The notes under the pieces: model-generated
The model's database searches: none
What the model saw: the letters and a program-made list of their open reading frames with translations, nothing else
What the model was told of the DNA's origin: nothing
Shown: positions 33,329-44,440 of the stretch, in pieces
Layout of the letters: each line of letters starts with the position of its first letter
How positions within the stretch are numbered: position 1 is the first letter of the stretch
Position numbers and translations under genes: made by a program
Assembly (NCBI GenBank): GCA_010093685.1
Contig: MU006228.1
Location: 417,111-481,110 of the forward strand
Length of the DNA stretch: 64,000 bases
Direction: 5' to 3'
DNA from: Ophiobolus disseminans
Taxonomy: Eukaryota > Ascomycota > Dothideomycetes > Pleosporales > Phaeosphaeriaceae

Positions 33329-36300
33329 ATGAACTCTTCACCCGATCGTCATACCTCAGCCCCACCGACAGTTCGCAGCGGCCAGGACTCATTGCAGTCT
33401 ACGCTGCATGTACGCGAAATTCGAACCAAAGAAAACACTACTACGTACACCAACACAATTGTAATCAACACAGAGCCTTTTGCGAAGCCCAAATCCTCGA
33501 AAAAGGTAGGAAGCGTGGTCGAGGGTCAGATTAAAGACAAGAACAAGTCTTCTCTCAGCAGTAAGGGCAGTAAACGTCCGGTAGCTATATCACCCGCACT
33601 ACCTTTGGAGGAATCGGAGGGCGTTCGCCGGCCTAGAAAAGATGTCAAGACTACTACAACCGCGAAAGTGACAACTGGAGTGCGACGAAGTGACTCATCT
33701 GGTGGAGTCTCGCAACCACCGCCAACTGTCTCAGCATCTACAAGCGCTCGATCGGAAATCTCAGGTGACTTGGGCTCGCGTCAGAAATTTCCGGTTCAGC
33801 AGACTACTCCCAGGACACAAACAGGCGAGGCAGTTCATCAGCTACGTGGCGACAGCATGCTTAGAATTTCAACAGACTCGTCGATTCCTGCGTCAAAGGC
33901 TCGATCGGAGCCGCTTCGTGATTCAACTCCGCGACACCGATCGAATGTAAAAGATGTACAAGATGTACAGCAGGCCATCAAGAAACCCAAGCCAACTGTG
34001 ACGATCAATCAGCCGCTTGGGCAAGGCATGCAAAGCGGTTCAAAAACTCCACTGGCTCCAGCGAAAGACGCTCGACCGAAATCACTTAACACCCAGGGCT
34101 CCCAAACCATTTTGAATGTACGGCAGAGCGTTCAACTTCCACGTGCGACTGATACAAGCAGCCAACGACCTGGCAAAAGTCCGCTCCCAGCAGGTGCTAC
34201 ACGGAAGGCACCCACAGTCCGCACGAGCGTGACAGTCAAGTCGCTGCCTGGTCATAGCAAGACTATCCGCTCATCAGATCCTGGAGTACACAGAGATCAT
34301 GCCTCAATTCAACCGCCGAATCCAAAAGCGAGCTCCGCAAGAGGTCTACCGCCAGAAGGTAACAGGCGCTCGCATGTGGGCCCATTCGCACGTCCGATGA
34401 ATGTGCACGAGAACCTCAAAGGAAAAACAACCACAACAGGTAATATGCTAGGAAGCAAACAGTCACACGTGGGCCCACGAACAGCATCAACCAATGCGCA
34501 TGGAAACGCCAGACGAGATGCAACAAGAGGTGGTAATATGCTGGGTAATAAACAACCATACACGAGTCCACGAACGGGACCAATAAGCATGCAAGGAAGC
34601 AGCAGAGATCCAGCAAAAAGTGGTATCATGTTGAGGAGTAAACAAGCACCCATGGGCCCACGAAAGGGCCCAATGAACATGCAAGGAAACATTCAAGGCA
34701 TTCCAATGGCAGGGGCCAGGGTGTTGGGGAACAATCTATCTCATGCGGGTCTGCGAATAAGCCAAACTCAGATCATTTCAAACAGCCAGACTTCGCACGG
34801 ATCCCTCAAAAGCTTGCAGCAGTTGACGGGGCAGAGACAGAAACCGCTTCACACTAGTCAAACTACGCGACAACATCCTCAGGGACAGAAACCGCTTCAC
34901 ACTGGCCACACCACCCGACAACACCCCCTGGGACAGACACCGCTTCGCGCTGGCCACACCCCACGAAAACATCCTCAGGGACAGACCACGCTCCACACTG
35001 GACAACCCACACGACAGCATCCTCAGGGACAGGCCACGCTCCACACTGGACAATCCACACGACAGCATCCTCAGGGACAGAACCCGCGGCATGCTGGACA
35101 CTCCACGCAACAGCATCCTCAGGGGAGCAGCGCTCCCAAGCACCTTCCTCATCAACAACATATCCCCGGCAAGCAGCACACAGGTCACCCTTTCGTCAAG
35201 CAAAATCACTCTGGTGGCAGCGCCGCCAGGGGACTTGGCCATGTGGGATCCCAAACCGGTCATGCTCAATCTTTTGACGGTGCACAACACGGAGATGATG
35301 AAGAACTCGAAGAGATGGCGCATGACCTTGAGGAACTTGAAGAAGCAATAGAGGAGCTTGTGGAACATGAAGAAGCAGTAGAGGAGCTCGAGGAGCTTAA
35401 AGAAATAGTGGAAGAGATGGAGGAGCTTGAAGAAATAGCGGAAGAGATAGAGGAGCTTGAAGAAATTGCTGAAGAGATGGAGGAGCTTGAGGAACTAGCA
35501 GAAGAAATTGAGGAACTTGAGGAAATGGAAGAGTTAGTGGAAGAGCTTGAAGAACTTGAGGAGCTTGAAGAATTGGCGGAGGACCTTGAAGGCCTGGACG
35601 ATCCTGAAAAGGACCTCGAGCATGAGGCAGGTGGCGAATCCGAGGATGACGTGGAACGCGACTCTGATGGCACGATGGCCCATGATAATGACCTTACCGA
35701 CGACAACATCGACCAAAACAGCACTACCGAGGACATTGAGGATGATGTATCGCATCGCGCACATTCCGCTCTGTCGGATCACACCGATCTTGAACAGCTT
35801 AGTGGGCAGAGCCACGTCTCTTCGGAACACTACGAGGATGAGGACCGAAGTGTCGGTACTGTAGACAGCGGGGATGAGATCAACGACCACACGGATGCGA
35901 TGGCCAACGAGCTTGAGGACGAGGAGGGTAGTGAAAGAAGTGGCCATGAAGAGAGTGACGAAGCTCAAAGTGTAGAGGGTGGTGTCAGCGATCACGAAGG
36001 TAGTGAACTCGACGACGAAGAGCCTCGCGAATATGATTCCGAGTCTGATCTCGAACACCGAGAGGATCAATCCGACGGGGAAGAGTCCACCAACAGCCTT
36101 CCTGAACATCAAGATGACGACCAAGGTGACAGCCAAGATGACGACCGAAGTGAAAGCCAGGATGACGACCATGGGGATGATCAGGATGGCGATCAAGATG
36201 ATGGATTAGACGATACAGAGAACGATGACCACGAAGATGTCTCAGAAGACGATCTTGAAGACAGCATTGGAGAAGATCCTGAAGGAGGCATCGAGGACGA

Positions 36301-36868
36301 TGCTGAGGACGGCATCGAGGACGAAATTGAGGAAGATCCTGAAGAAGATCCCGAGGAAGATCTTGAAGAAGATGCCGAAGATAGTATCGAAGAAGATCCT
36401 GAAGAAGAAGAAGATCCTGAAGAAGAAGATCCTGAAGAAGATCCTGAAGGTGATGTTGAAGAAGAGTCTGAAGATGATGTCGAGGAAGAGCCTGAGGATG
36501 ATATCGAGGAAGACATGGAGGAAGATCCTGAAGATAGCCCCGACGACCTCAACGACAGTCTTGATGAGGACATTGAAACCCCCGACGAAGACGCTGACGA
36601 CGAATCACAGAACGAATCACAGAACGAATCCCAAGATGAAATAGATGACGAGCCCGAAGACGATGATCCTGAAAGTGTGGCAGATAGTGACTCAGCAGAC
36701 AACCCAGATGATGAGGACCATAATGAGCAGACCGACAACGAGGTCAGCGACAGAAACAATGATTCTCATGAGGACGATAATGATCATTCTGCTGACAACG
36801 AGGATGTTCAGGGTGACGACGATGGCAATGACTATGATGGCGCTGAGGACGCCGGATACCACGATTAA
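33329..36868 (+). CDS. Large intrinsically disordered protein, basic N-half and polyacidic C-half
   Basis: The ATG at 33329 (context ATCATCATGA) opens 1,179 residues without intron. Residues 1-340 are rich in Ser, Thr, Lys, Arg and Pro. Residues about 345-475 hold four units of 30-32 residues (GNMLGxKQ, VGPR). Residues 504-599 hold six 16-residue units (HTGxxTRQHPQGQ) of high identity. From about 650 to 770 the chain is almost pure Glu/Leu/Ile/Val in a repeating EELEEx pattern, likely a long acidic helix. The last 400 residues are Asp/Glu/Ser (DDxEDDxEEDPEED) with scarcely any hydrophobics. No catalytic domain, signal peptide or known family is visible. It sits between two ankyrin paralogues and shares a promoter with one. 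Electrostatic partner binding or condensate formation is a guess. Confidence 0.85.
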   Translation: MNSSPDRHTSAPPTVRSGQDSLQSTLHVREIRTKENTTTYTNTIVINTEPFAKPKSSKKVGSVVEGQIKDKNKSSLSSKGSKRPVAISPALPLEESEGVRRPRKDVKTTTTAKVTTGVRRSDSSGGVSQPPPTVSASTSARSEISGDLGSRQKFPVQQTTPRTQTGEAVHQLRGDSMLRISTDSSIPASKARSEPLRDSTPRHRSNVKDVQDVQQAIKKPKPTVTINQPLGQGMQSGSKTPLAPAKDARPKSLNTQGSQTILNVRQSVQLPRATDTSSQRPGKSPLPAGATRKAPTVRTSVTVKSLPGHSKTIRSSDPGVHRDHASIQPPNPKASSARGLPPEGNRRSHVGPFARPMNVHENLKGKTTTTGNMLGSKQSHVGPRTASTNAHGNARRDATRGGNMLGNKQPYTSPRTGPISMQGSSRDPAKSGIMLRSKQAPMGPRKGPMNMQGNIQGIPMAGARVLGNNLSHAGLRISQTQIISNSQTSHGSLKSLQQLTGQRQKPLHTSQTTRQHPQGQKPLHTGHTTRQHPLGQTPLRAGHTPRKHPQGQTTLHTGQPTRQHPQGQATLHTGQSTRQHPQGQNPRHAGHSTQQHPQGSSAPKHLPHQQHIPGKQHTGHPFVKQNHSGGSAARGLGHVGSQTGHAQSFDGAQHGDDEELEEMAHDLEELEEAIEELVEHEEAVEELEELKEIVEEMEELEEIAEEIEELEEIAEEMEELEELAEEIEELEEMEELVEELEELEELEELAEDLEGLDDPEKDLEHEAGGESEDDVERDSDGTMAHDNDLTDDNIDQNSTTEDIEDDVSHRAHSALSDHTDLEQLSGQSHVSSEHYEDEDRSVGTVDSGDEINDHTDAMANELEDEEGSERSGHEESDEAQSVEGGVSDHEGSELDDEEPREYDSESDLEHREDQSDGEESTNSLPEHQDDDQGDSQDDDRSESQDDDHGDDQDGDQDDGLDDTENDDHEDVSEDDLEDSIGEDPEGGIEDDAEDGIEDEIEEDPEEDPEEDLEEDAEDSIEEDPEEEEDPEEEDPEEDPEGDVEEESEDDVEEEPEDDIEEDMEEDPEDSPDDLNDSLDEDIETPDEDADDESQNESQNESQDEIDDEPEDDDPESVADSDSADNPDDEDHNEQTDNEVSDRNNDSHEDDNDHSADNEDVQGDDDGNDYDGAEDAGYHD
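34370..34740. repeat. About 93-bp in-frame repeats, four copies
   Basis: Four imperfect units of 90-96 bp encode 30-32 residue blocks, each ending in a GNMLGxKQ-like motif and beginning with a (S/T)xVGPR-like motif. Divergence between units is higher than in the 48-bp array downstream, suggesting an older expansion. Confidence 0.75.
34838..35125. repeat. 48-bp coding minisatellite, six copies
   Basis: Units start at 34838, 34886, 34934, 34982, 35030 and 35078. Each is exactly 48 bp and encodes a 16-residue block ending RQHPQG or close to it. The fourth and fifth copies differ at only a few bases, indicating recent turnover. Copy number is likely to differ between strains. Confidence 0.92.
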
Positions 36869-38533
36869 GGTCGACTTAGGGTGACCATGTCGTCGTAATT
36901 TCATCGTCGCGATGGAGATCGATGGTGTGCCATGTTGGGCCGTCGTCGCACGTTGAGAAACATTGTTGCATGCTAGCAGGGTTATCTCTACGCTCTCTCA
37001 TTCTACACATATATATAGCTTCCCTCGTTCATAGCTATACAATCAACTCAGTCTGTTGGAAGGCTCACTAGTGAAAGGAAATAACTACGAATGCATTCTG
37101 GTTTGATGATGGATGTATCGGTTGTTACGTGAGGGTGCTACGGAGGTGTACATGCTCTGAAACGAGTAGAGCCGAAGTAGGATCGCGTCGGCTTGTTGGG
37201 CAGCGTTGGGCAGCCCACGTACCTACTGATACCTGTGATCCGACACAGTCCTTCATTCTCCTTCCATATCACATACGTGAGAAACATACTCGCGTACAAG
37301 TAGCCAGTGAGCACAATTCAGCGGTTTCCACACCTCAGTGATGCATTATTCGTTGATGCACTACTATTTTCTTCAGTGACGGCAAGGTTGGACATGTAAT
37401 TGACCAATGACCTCTGGATTGAGATGCAGTCTCTCGGTAACTCTTGAAAGCTGGAAAAAGGCTAAGCTCGACGACTACATCTGATACAGACAGGATGGTA
37501 TATCTATTTCCGACTTTCGTGACTTACCGAGAGGCAGCCAAAATGGTGCGAATGGCGAGACCGAGCCCTTGTTAGCGCCCGCCTCAGCGCCGACTGTCAC
37601 ACCATGACAACAACACCACGCACGACACGAACATACTGCCACTAGGCATGCCAACTTGTCATAGCCAGGAGACTCTCGAATTCACCCGTCAAGGCTACAA
37701 CAATGGCTTAAGCCCAGGCTTGAGTCGGCGCGCCTCCCTCGCTTGGCTTATTTTCACGCGTCGTGTTCTTTTGGGCACGACCTGCTGACCTGCATTCCGT
37801 CCTGCATAGCCTCGCATCGGTTCACACGAAGTCTACCCACCTTCGCCTTCCTCCACATCTCCGATCATATGCTTTAAAAAGTATCTTGGCATCCTCATCT
37901 ACGCGCAATGCCAGAGTTGGAAAGAGACATACAAATTTGACGCACGGACAGCAGTACACCTAGGCATACAGTTCATGCTTTCTGCACATTCTGTTTCGGA
38001 TAATATAACCACCAATGAACTAAATCTCTCGCGTTTGCGGCTCATAATTTTGACACTAGTCAACGAAAGACTGGTGTGAGCCGACGGTTCGCCCAGCCTG
38101 GCCGCCCAATATTCAGCCTCGGAGTCATTAGAAGAACACGGCAAGAATACGCGCGGTCGACATGCAACGCGATGGAAGGTGAGAATCACCAACACAGCCG
38201 ATCACAGTGGTGACCAGTTAGCTATTAGCAATAGAGCATCCCATTGCGGTGGTCGGAACCAGAACATAGATGGCGTTTCTAGAGGCGAGGCTAGCCAAAT
38301 CCGGCGAATGCAGAGATAGATGTGCGGCAAGATCTCACAGCATTGGGTGTTCAAAACAAACTTTAGGGGCCAGCCTTGTGGGAAGCGCCCTCAAGCTTAC
38401 CGGTAATCCTACCAATGCAGATCGGCCCGGACTAAGCAATGTACAGGTTTTGATATGCTGTATTTTATTTTCAGCCTCACGCCTAGATGTTCATCCCTCG
38501 CGAGAGCACCTTTGCTGGTTCGACCCACCTGAC
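36869..38533. other. Intergenic interval before ankyrin gene B
   Basis: No supported gene. There is an ATATATATA element at about 37010-37018 and a Ser/Thr-like pyrimidine-rich leader near 37840-37900. The long leader suggests that gene B may have a substantial 5' UTR or an untranslated exon. Confidence 0.45.
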
Positions 38534-38596
38534 ATGTCTCCATCGCCAAACACAGCTCCACAAAATTTCAAACCAAAGCCTGTTGCATTGCCATAG
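38534..38596 (+). other. Upstream ORF in the leader of ankyrin gene B
   Basis: A 20-codon Pro-rich frame (MSPSPNTAPQNFKPK...) starts at ATG 38534 and ends at TAG 38594-38596, five bases before the main ATG at 38602, and in a different frame. If it is in the mature transcript it would be expected to limit initiation at the main ATG. It could also be chance. Confidence 0.4.
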
Positions 38597-38601
38597 GAAG
38601 T

Positions 38602-41600
38602 ATGCTAGATCTTGACCGCTTGTATCAGCTGGCACGGGAGGCTGGCGCTCACGAGAAGGACTTTTCGCCTCCTGTCGAGCCACCAGGACGTGATTCGATA
38701 GCGCTGTCCCTGGAAGACAAAAACGCGGTTAAAGAGAAGTTGGTTCTACAAAGAAGGGGAAGTGCCTACTACAAAGACCCCACCAAGCAAGCACGTAACT
38801 TGTTTCGTACAAAAACCAAAAAAGCTGCGCTCAACGACTTCAGCGATTGGACATTCAACAAAGCGGAAAGGTTCATGCAACTGAACCATGAAATCCGGAA
38901 TAAAGGCCATATAGGCCTCGCGCAAGCCATACTCCTCGACAATCCCGAGGATCCTCTCGACGTTGATCAAGTTTACAAAACCGATGACCAAGGCAACGCT
39001 TTCGCGACCGGCAAACCAAACGGGTGGCTTGAACTTGTAACTGAACGGAACGACGTACCGTATATACGCTTACTCTGTGCTTCCGGAGCAAGCCAGCAGT
39101 CCAAAAACCAGGCTTTCGGGGTTGCTCTTAAGCATGGAGCTATGGGCGCAGTGCAGGAACTGCTTCGCAACCACGCTGATCCGAACTTTGCCGGGATAGA
39201 CTACTTCTTGCATGCCGTTGCTACGGACGATAAGCGGCTGGTTCGATTATTTCTGACTGCAATCATTCCTGTTCTCACGGAACATCTATCCCATGCTCTG
39301 ATTCTGGCCGTTGATCGGACTGATCCAGACACCGTTGCATCACTACTCGCGCATGGTGCAGAAGTAGACTACCGCAATGGAGAGGCGTTGTGTACATCTA
39401 TCGTGAGGGAGCAATTCGAAGAAGTGGCAACGATTCTTCTCTACTCTTGCGGCACGATATCACAGTTGACGCTCCAATGTGCGATAAAAGCTGTGTGTGG
39501 TATTACAAAAACGATCGCCAAACATCGCTTCTTCGAACTACTGTTCTATGCCGGAGCAGAAACAGATACATTGGAATTGGAGGCCCAGCTGCTACAAGCT
39601 GTAGAGTGTCACGATCGCCCTATTGTGAAGCTACTGATCGACCACGGTACTTCACCCGAAAGCAATGATGCCGAGAGCTTAGGCGTAGCTATAGCAGCTG
39701 GCAAAATAGATCTTGTACCTATGCTACTACAAGGACACATCAGTGAGAAGAGCATTTCGAAAGCTCTCGGCGAAGCAGCTGGCCTGGAAGATGATGAACA
39801 GTACGAGATCGTGATGTTGGCATTACTTGAAAAGGGCGTACACAAGGATTCGCTTCACAAATGTCTCTCAGAGGTAGTGAGAAGACGACTTTCACCTACG
39901 CTCGCGGCGAAATTGATTGGTCACGGTGCCAATTCGAATTATGGCGAGGCTTTATGCATACGCCTAGCATTGCAGCAGAACGACTGGAACCTTCTCAATA
40001 CCCTCCTGGAGGCCTCTTGCGAGCCTACTATTCTGGTCAAGGTTCTGCCCATCGCCATGGCTATTCAGCCGCGTTCAGAATGTCTTCATGTGGTACGTTC
40101 ACTATTGCAGAAGGGGATCAGCGGCAAAGAGCTTCATGTCGCTTTGCAGACATTGGCGCGCCAAGCATCCGCCGTCAGCGACTACCAGCTCATGGACCTC
40201 CTCATCAAGCGCCATGCTTCGATAGATTTTCGAGATTCGAACGGCAACTGCCTCTGTATCGCCGCCGCCAACCGAGATGAGAGAGCTCTGGACCTACTTG
40301 TTGAAGGAGATCCCAGCCCTGATACCGTTTCCGAAGCACTGCGCAACCTGCCGGTATCGCTTGCAGAACCTGATGCGGCGGAGTATGAGAAGAGTGTACG
40401 CATCATTCGTGCATTCCTCGAAAAGAAGGCAAGAGGTGAACCAGTTGCGCAGAAACTTGTCGTAGCTGTCCGCGACGATCATCGCTCGAAAATCCTAGAT
40501 CTGCTTTTACACTACGGCGCGGATGCCAACTACAGCAAAGGATCTGCTGTTGCTGAGGCACTACGATTGCCTGAGGCCGCTACGCTGGGGAAATTGTGTG
40601 ATCGGCCGGGACTTAGCAGAGAGACATTGACCATACAACTTCCTAATGCTCTCAACCCGAACGGCTACGACTTTCGCAAAGCGAGCATAATCATCACAAC
40701 CGCAGCTTCGCACGGCCACAAGAGTGTTCTTGACCTTCCACTCCTACAAGAAATCAAAATCAACGGTTCGCGACCAGAAATACTAGATCTTCTCGTCAAT
40801 TCAGGCGCAGATCCGAACTATCAGCATGGTGAAGCTTTGCGACAAGCTGTGGCTCACGCAGATATTCGTACAACGCGCCTCCTCCTCACCGCTGAACCGA
40901 GAAAGTCAACTGTTGCGAAAGCTATCCCAACCGCGATGCAAATCAAGGACGTCAACATCAGGTATACGTTGATGCAAGATCTCATGGCGAAGGGCGATGC
41001 GGACATGTACCATGACGCGCTGGTTCAGACTGCCCGGGAAGCAGAACCTGATAACCTAAACCACGTTCAGCTACTCCTACAATATGGTGCTTCACCAAAC
41101 TTCGACAATGGTGCGGCCGTGACGGAAGCGATTAAAGCAAGAAACATACCTTTGCTCAACCTTTTCTTGGCCAACAAGCTAAACGCCGAGACCCTGACCA
41201 ACGCGTTCCGACTGACGGTCCGACAACAGTGTTCCCAAGAAGAGAGACGCGAGCTGTATAAAAGCCTCTTCACCTCCAAGTTCACGAAATTTGAAACCAG
41301 CGAGGCTTTGGTCGAGACGGTTCGTGTCTCGCCGTTCGACATTGAGACCGCTACCCTCCTGCTCAGTCATGGCGCTTCTGTCGATCTTCACTCTGGCGTT
41401 TCGTTGCAAACGGTGGCGATTGCGGGCTCAGTTGACCTGCTCCAAATCTTCCTCGGCACCGGCCCTATCCAGAAAAGCCGGGATGAGGCATTCGTAGCAG
41501 CTGTTCGCGCTGGTCTGCACTCAGATGTCAGGCAGGCTGTTTACGTCCCTTTGCTTCAAGCCGGGGTCTCGGTGCAATTCATCAGCTGGGCGCTCCTTAC

Positions 41601-44379
41601 AGCAACCCGGAATCAAGTCATCGACAAATCACTTCTTACGCTTCTGGTCAAGTTCAGTGCGTCGCTGGACTATGAAGATGGTAGTGCCCTTCACGACATC
41701 GTCAAGACTGGAGATGTAGAGGCTGTCCGTATAATCCTTGAAGGCTCTGTTTCCAATAAGAAGACTCTGAACAAAGCTTTTGAAGCCGCCATGGACCATG
41801 AAAGCGCTACGCGCTTGGCTATCGCGAAACAAATACTGGAGAAGCAGCCAGGTGTTTTTGTTGAAGTGTTATCACGTCGACTAGCTTGGGTTGTCCGCGA
41901 GAAAGACAGTGAGCTGTTGAAGTTGTTGATGTCTTACAAGCCTGACGTTACGCACAACCATGGCGAGAGCTTGGTCGCGGCCGCACAAGCTGGGAATGCA
42001 GAGTTGACTGCAATTCTGTCAACTAACAAGGTACCATCAGCAACATTGAATTCATCCTTCGAGGCGATGTTGCAGCATCGGACCATCCAAAAAGCTCCCG
42101 ATGGACTAAAGACGGCCTCAATTTTGCTACCGCTTGGCATCGACCAACATCTACTTGACCAAGCTTTGCTTGATGCTTTCGACGATCCAATCAACAAAGT
42201 CACGAGAGGGGTCGTTGAACTGCTTTCGAAATACAAACCAGACTTCAATGGTGACGATGGTAAGGTCTTCGTTCTCGCGGCTTGTTCTGACGAAACGGAC
42301 CTCTTCGAAAAAATGGCGTCGCAGCTTCCCAGCCTCGATGTAATCATCCCTTCCCTGATCCAGTGTTTTGAGGGCATGCAGGATGATTGCGAAACAAGTT
42401 CTGAGGGTGCTGTATCCGAGAAGGACAACGTGCCCGAAATGGTGGAATTCTCCGAAAACGACGAGCAAACTGTGGAAGAGCAGTCCACACGGCCACTACA
42501 GCCAACTGTCGAAGATGTTGTTGATGAGGCTATCGAAAAAGATTTCGAAGATCATGTCGAACCTGCGGAGGCTGAAGGTATGAACCATAAGACATATGAC
42601 CCGAGGGAAGTCATTGGGCCAGATGAAGAGGTATTAGTGGTCGACGATGCTGAGAACACAACCGAAAACGAATCGACTCCCAGGAGTTCTATGAAGCGTA
42701 TGCCAACAGAGAAAAGGCTGATCCACTACCTACAAATACTCGAAGACCATGCAGGGCGAGGAGATAGGCAGCTCGACGATTTCATCATATTCAAAGCCCT
42801 GGCATGCTTCCCCAACGGACACCAGCTTGTTCAGTATCTTCTCGATCATGGTTGCAGTTCAAACAGCAAGATTCAAGAGGTGTTTGATGCGTCGCACAAG
42901 TTGCTGAAGTATGAGCTCACGACTGAACCCGAGCAGATGAATGCAGTAACGTGGGCGTTGAGCCGGACGGATCCGGAGATTAGCGAGGAAGTCATACTGG
43001 AAATTCTTGAAGGGCATCGTAAAGGTAAGCACATTCTTTGCACACTGTCTGCGTGAGACGATTTTGACTGTGACGCAGCGGATATTTCATTTCGGACATC
43101 CATCACTGGGGCGACCGCAGCGGCTATTGCAAGCGCTGGGGGTCGCGATATCGTCTTGCAGCGATTGATTGAGCTGGGAGCCGATGTCTCTTATCCCGAC
43201 CGTTTCGAGCAAAGCCCATCTTTCTACGCAAGTAGAAATGGCCATCTAGAAATTGTGAGGATTTTACATGACGCTGGAGCAAAGAGAGATGAAGGTAGCT
43301 TGCAGGAAGCCGCACGAGAAGCGTATCCGGATATAGTTGCTTTACTGCTAGCATCTGACCACCGTGCCGACTTTCCGTCAGGCATCCATGCAGATGCAAG
43401 AGCCGGAAGGACCGCTCTCGAGGAGTTATGTCTGTACGCTGCTCCTGGAGACGATATGGACGATTGGAACGATCGTATCGCTCAGTGCATCAAACAACTT
43501 CTGCCAGGCAAGATCGAAAATGGTCAAAACGACAAAACCATGCTTCATCTCGCTCTGCTGAACAACAGACCTGTACCGGTCACTCGCGCTCTACTGGAGT
43601 TTCCAATGGTATGGGAGAATATCAACGATGCTACTTATCTCTTCCGAGATGAGGAAGGATACTTCTACTCGCCGACCAAATACGTCGAAACGTTCTGCGA
43701 GAACGCGAGCACGGCAACGACGGAAGAACTTCTCATCCTGCTAAAAGCCAAGAAATGCATCGACCGCTTCTACGCTCACACAGTCGATCAACCGACCGGC
43801 GCTATCGGCCTTCCTCCACACATCGCCGCAGCGGTCGAAAAAGAAATGCGCGCCCGTCACGAGCACCAAGAAGCCCTCCAGCGCCAAACCGACCTCGCAG
43901 CCCGCCAGCGCGCCATCGAGGCAGAAGACTACCGCCGCAAAGCCGCCGAAGACAAAGAGCGCCACGACATCCTCCGCCGTCAGCAACGCGAGCGCGAAGA
44001 ATCCGACGCACAAGCCTTTGCACGCAAACAAGAGCGTGAGAAAAAGCACACCCAGGACATCCAGCGCGCGCGTCAAAGCGCTATCGTAGAGGAAAATCGT
44101 CTCAAGCAACAGGGTCTAGCGAGCGAAGCGTCGAGCCGCGACGCCATGCGCCGCAGCGAGCAAGCAGCGGAATTGAGTCATAAACAACATCTCGCGTCGC
44201 AAGAGTACTCTGCGCTACAGCAGAAATTAAGCACGGAACAAAGTTTGATCAGCGCGCGCGAACAAGCTGGTAAAGCAGAAGCGAGTCGACTGCAAACAAT
44301 GTTGAATGCAAGGAAGGAGGCGGCGAGATATGAAGCTGATCAAAGGATTCGGGCTGCGCAGTCTGCGAATGGGTATTAG
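38602..44379 (+). CDS. Giant ankyrin-repeat protein B with C-terminal coiled coil
   Basis: Two exons (38602-43024, 43079-44379; intron 54 nt, GTAAGC donor, GACGCAG acceptor) give 1,907 residues. An in-frame TGA at 38530-38532 with no intervening ATG fixes the start. Residues about 150-1,250 are degenerate ankyrin-like repeats (LLxxGADPNYxxGEAL, ASPNFDNGAAVTEAI). Residues 1,255-1,400 are an acidic Glu/Asp/Ser insertion. More ankyrins follow, including SYPDRFEQSPSFYASRNGH. The module DEGSLQEAAREAYPDIVALL, NINDATYLFRDEEG and TGAIGLPPHIAA is clearly homologous to the equivalent part of protein A (DGSLHEAAREL, DLNDASNVFEKDD, DAVGMPQHIAN). The tail (about 1,725-1,907) is a highly charged Arg/Glu/Gln/Ala coiled coil without A's Gln/Asn repeats. 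Intracellular scaffold by inference; there is no catalytic domain. Confidence 0.9.
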
Positions 44380-44440
44380 GTATTGCGTGATACTGGATGC
44401 GTTGTTGCATGGATAATTTAATGTTTAATGTTTGATACCA

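Noticed and set aside
24528..44379. Ankyrin genes as fungal NLR/heterokaryon-incompatibility receptors
   Set aside because: No NACHT or NB-ARC domain and no P-loop, HET, HeLo or other effector domain is visible in either protein.
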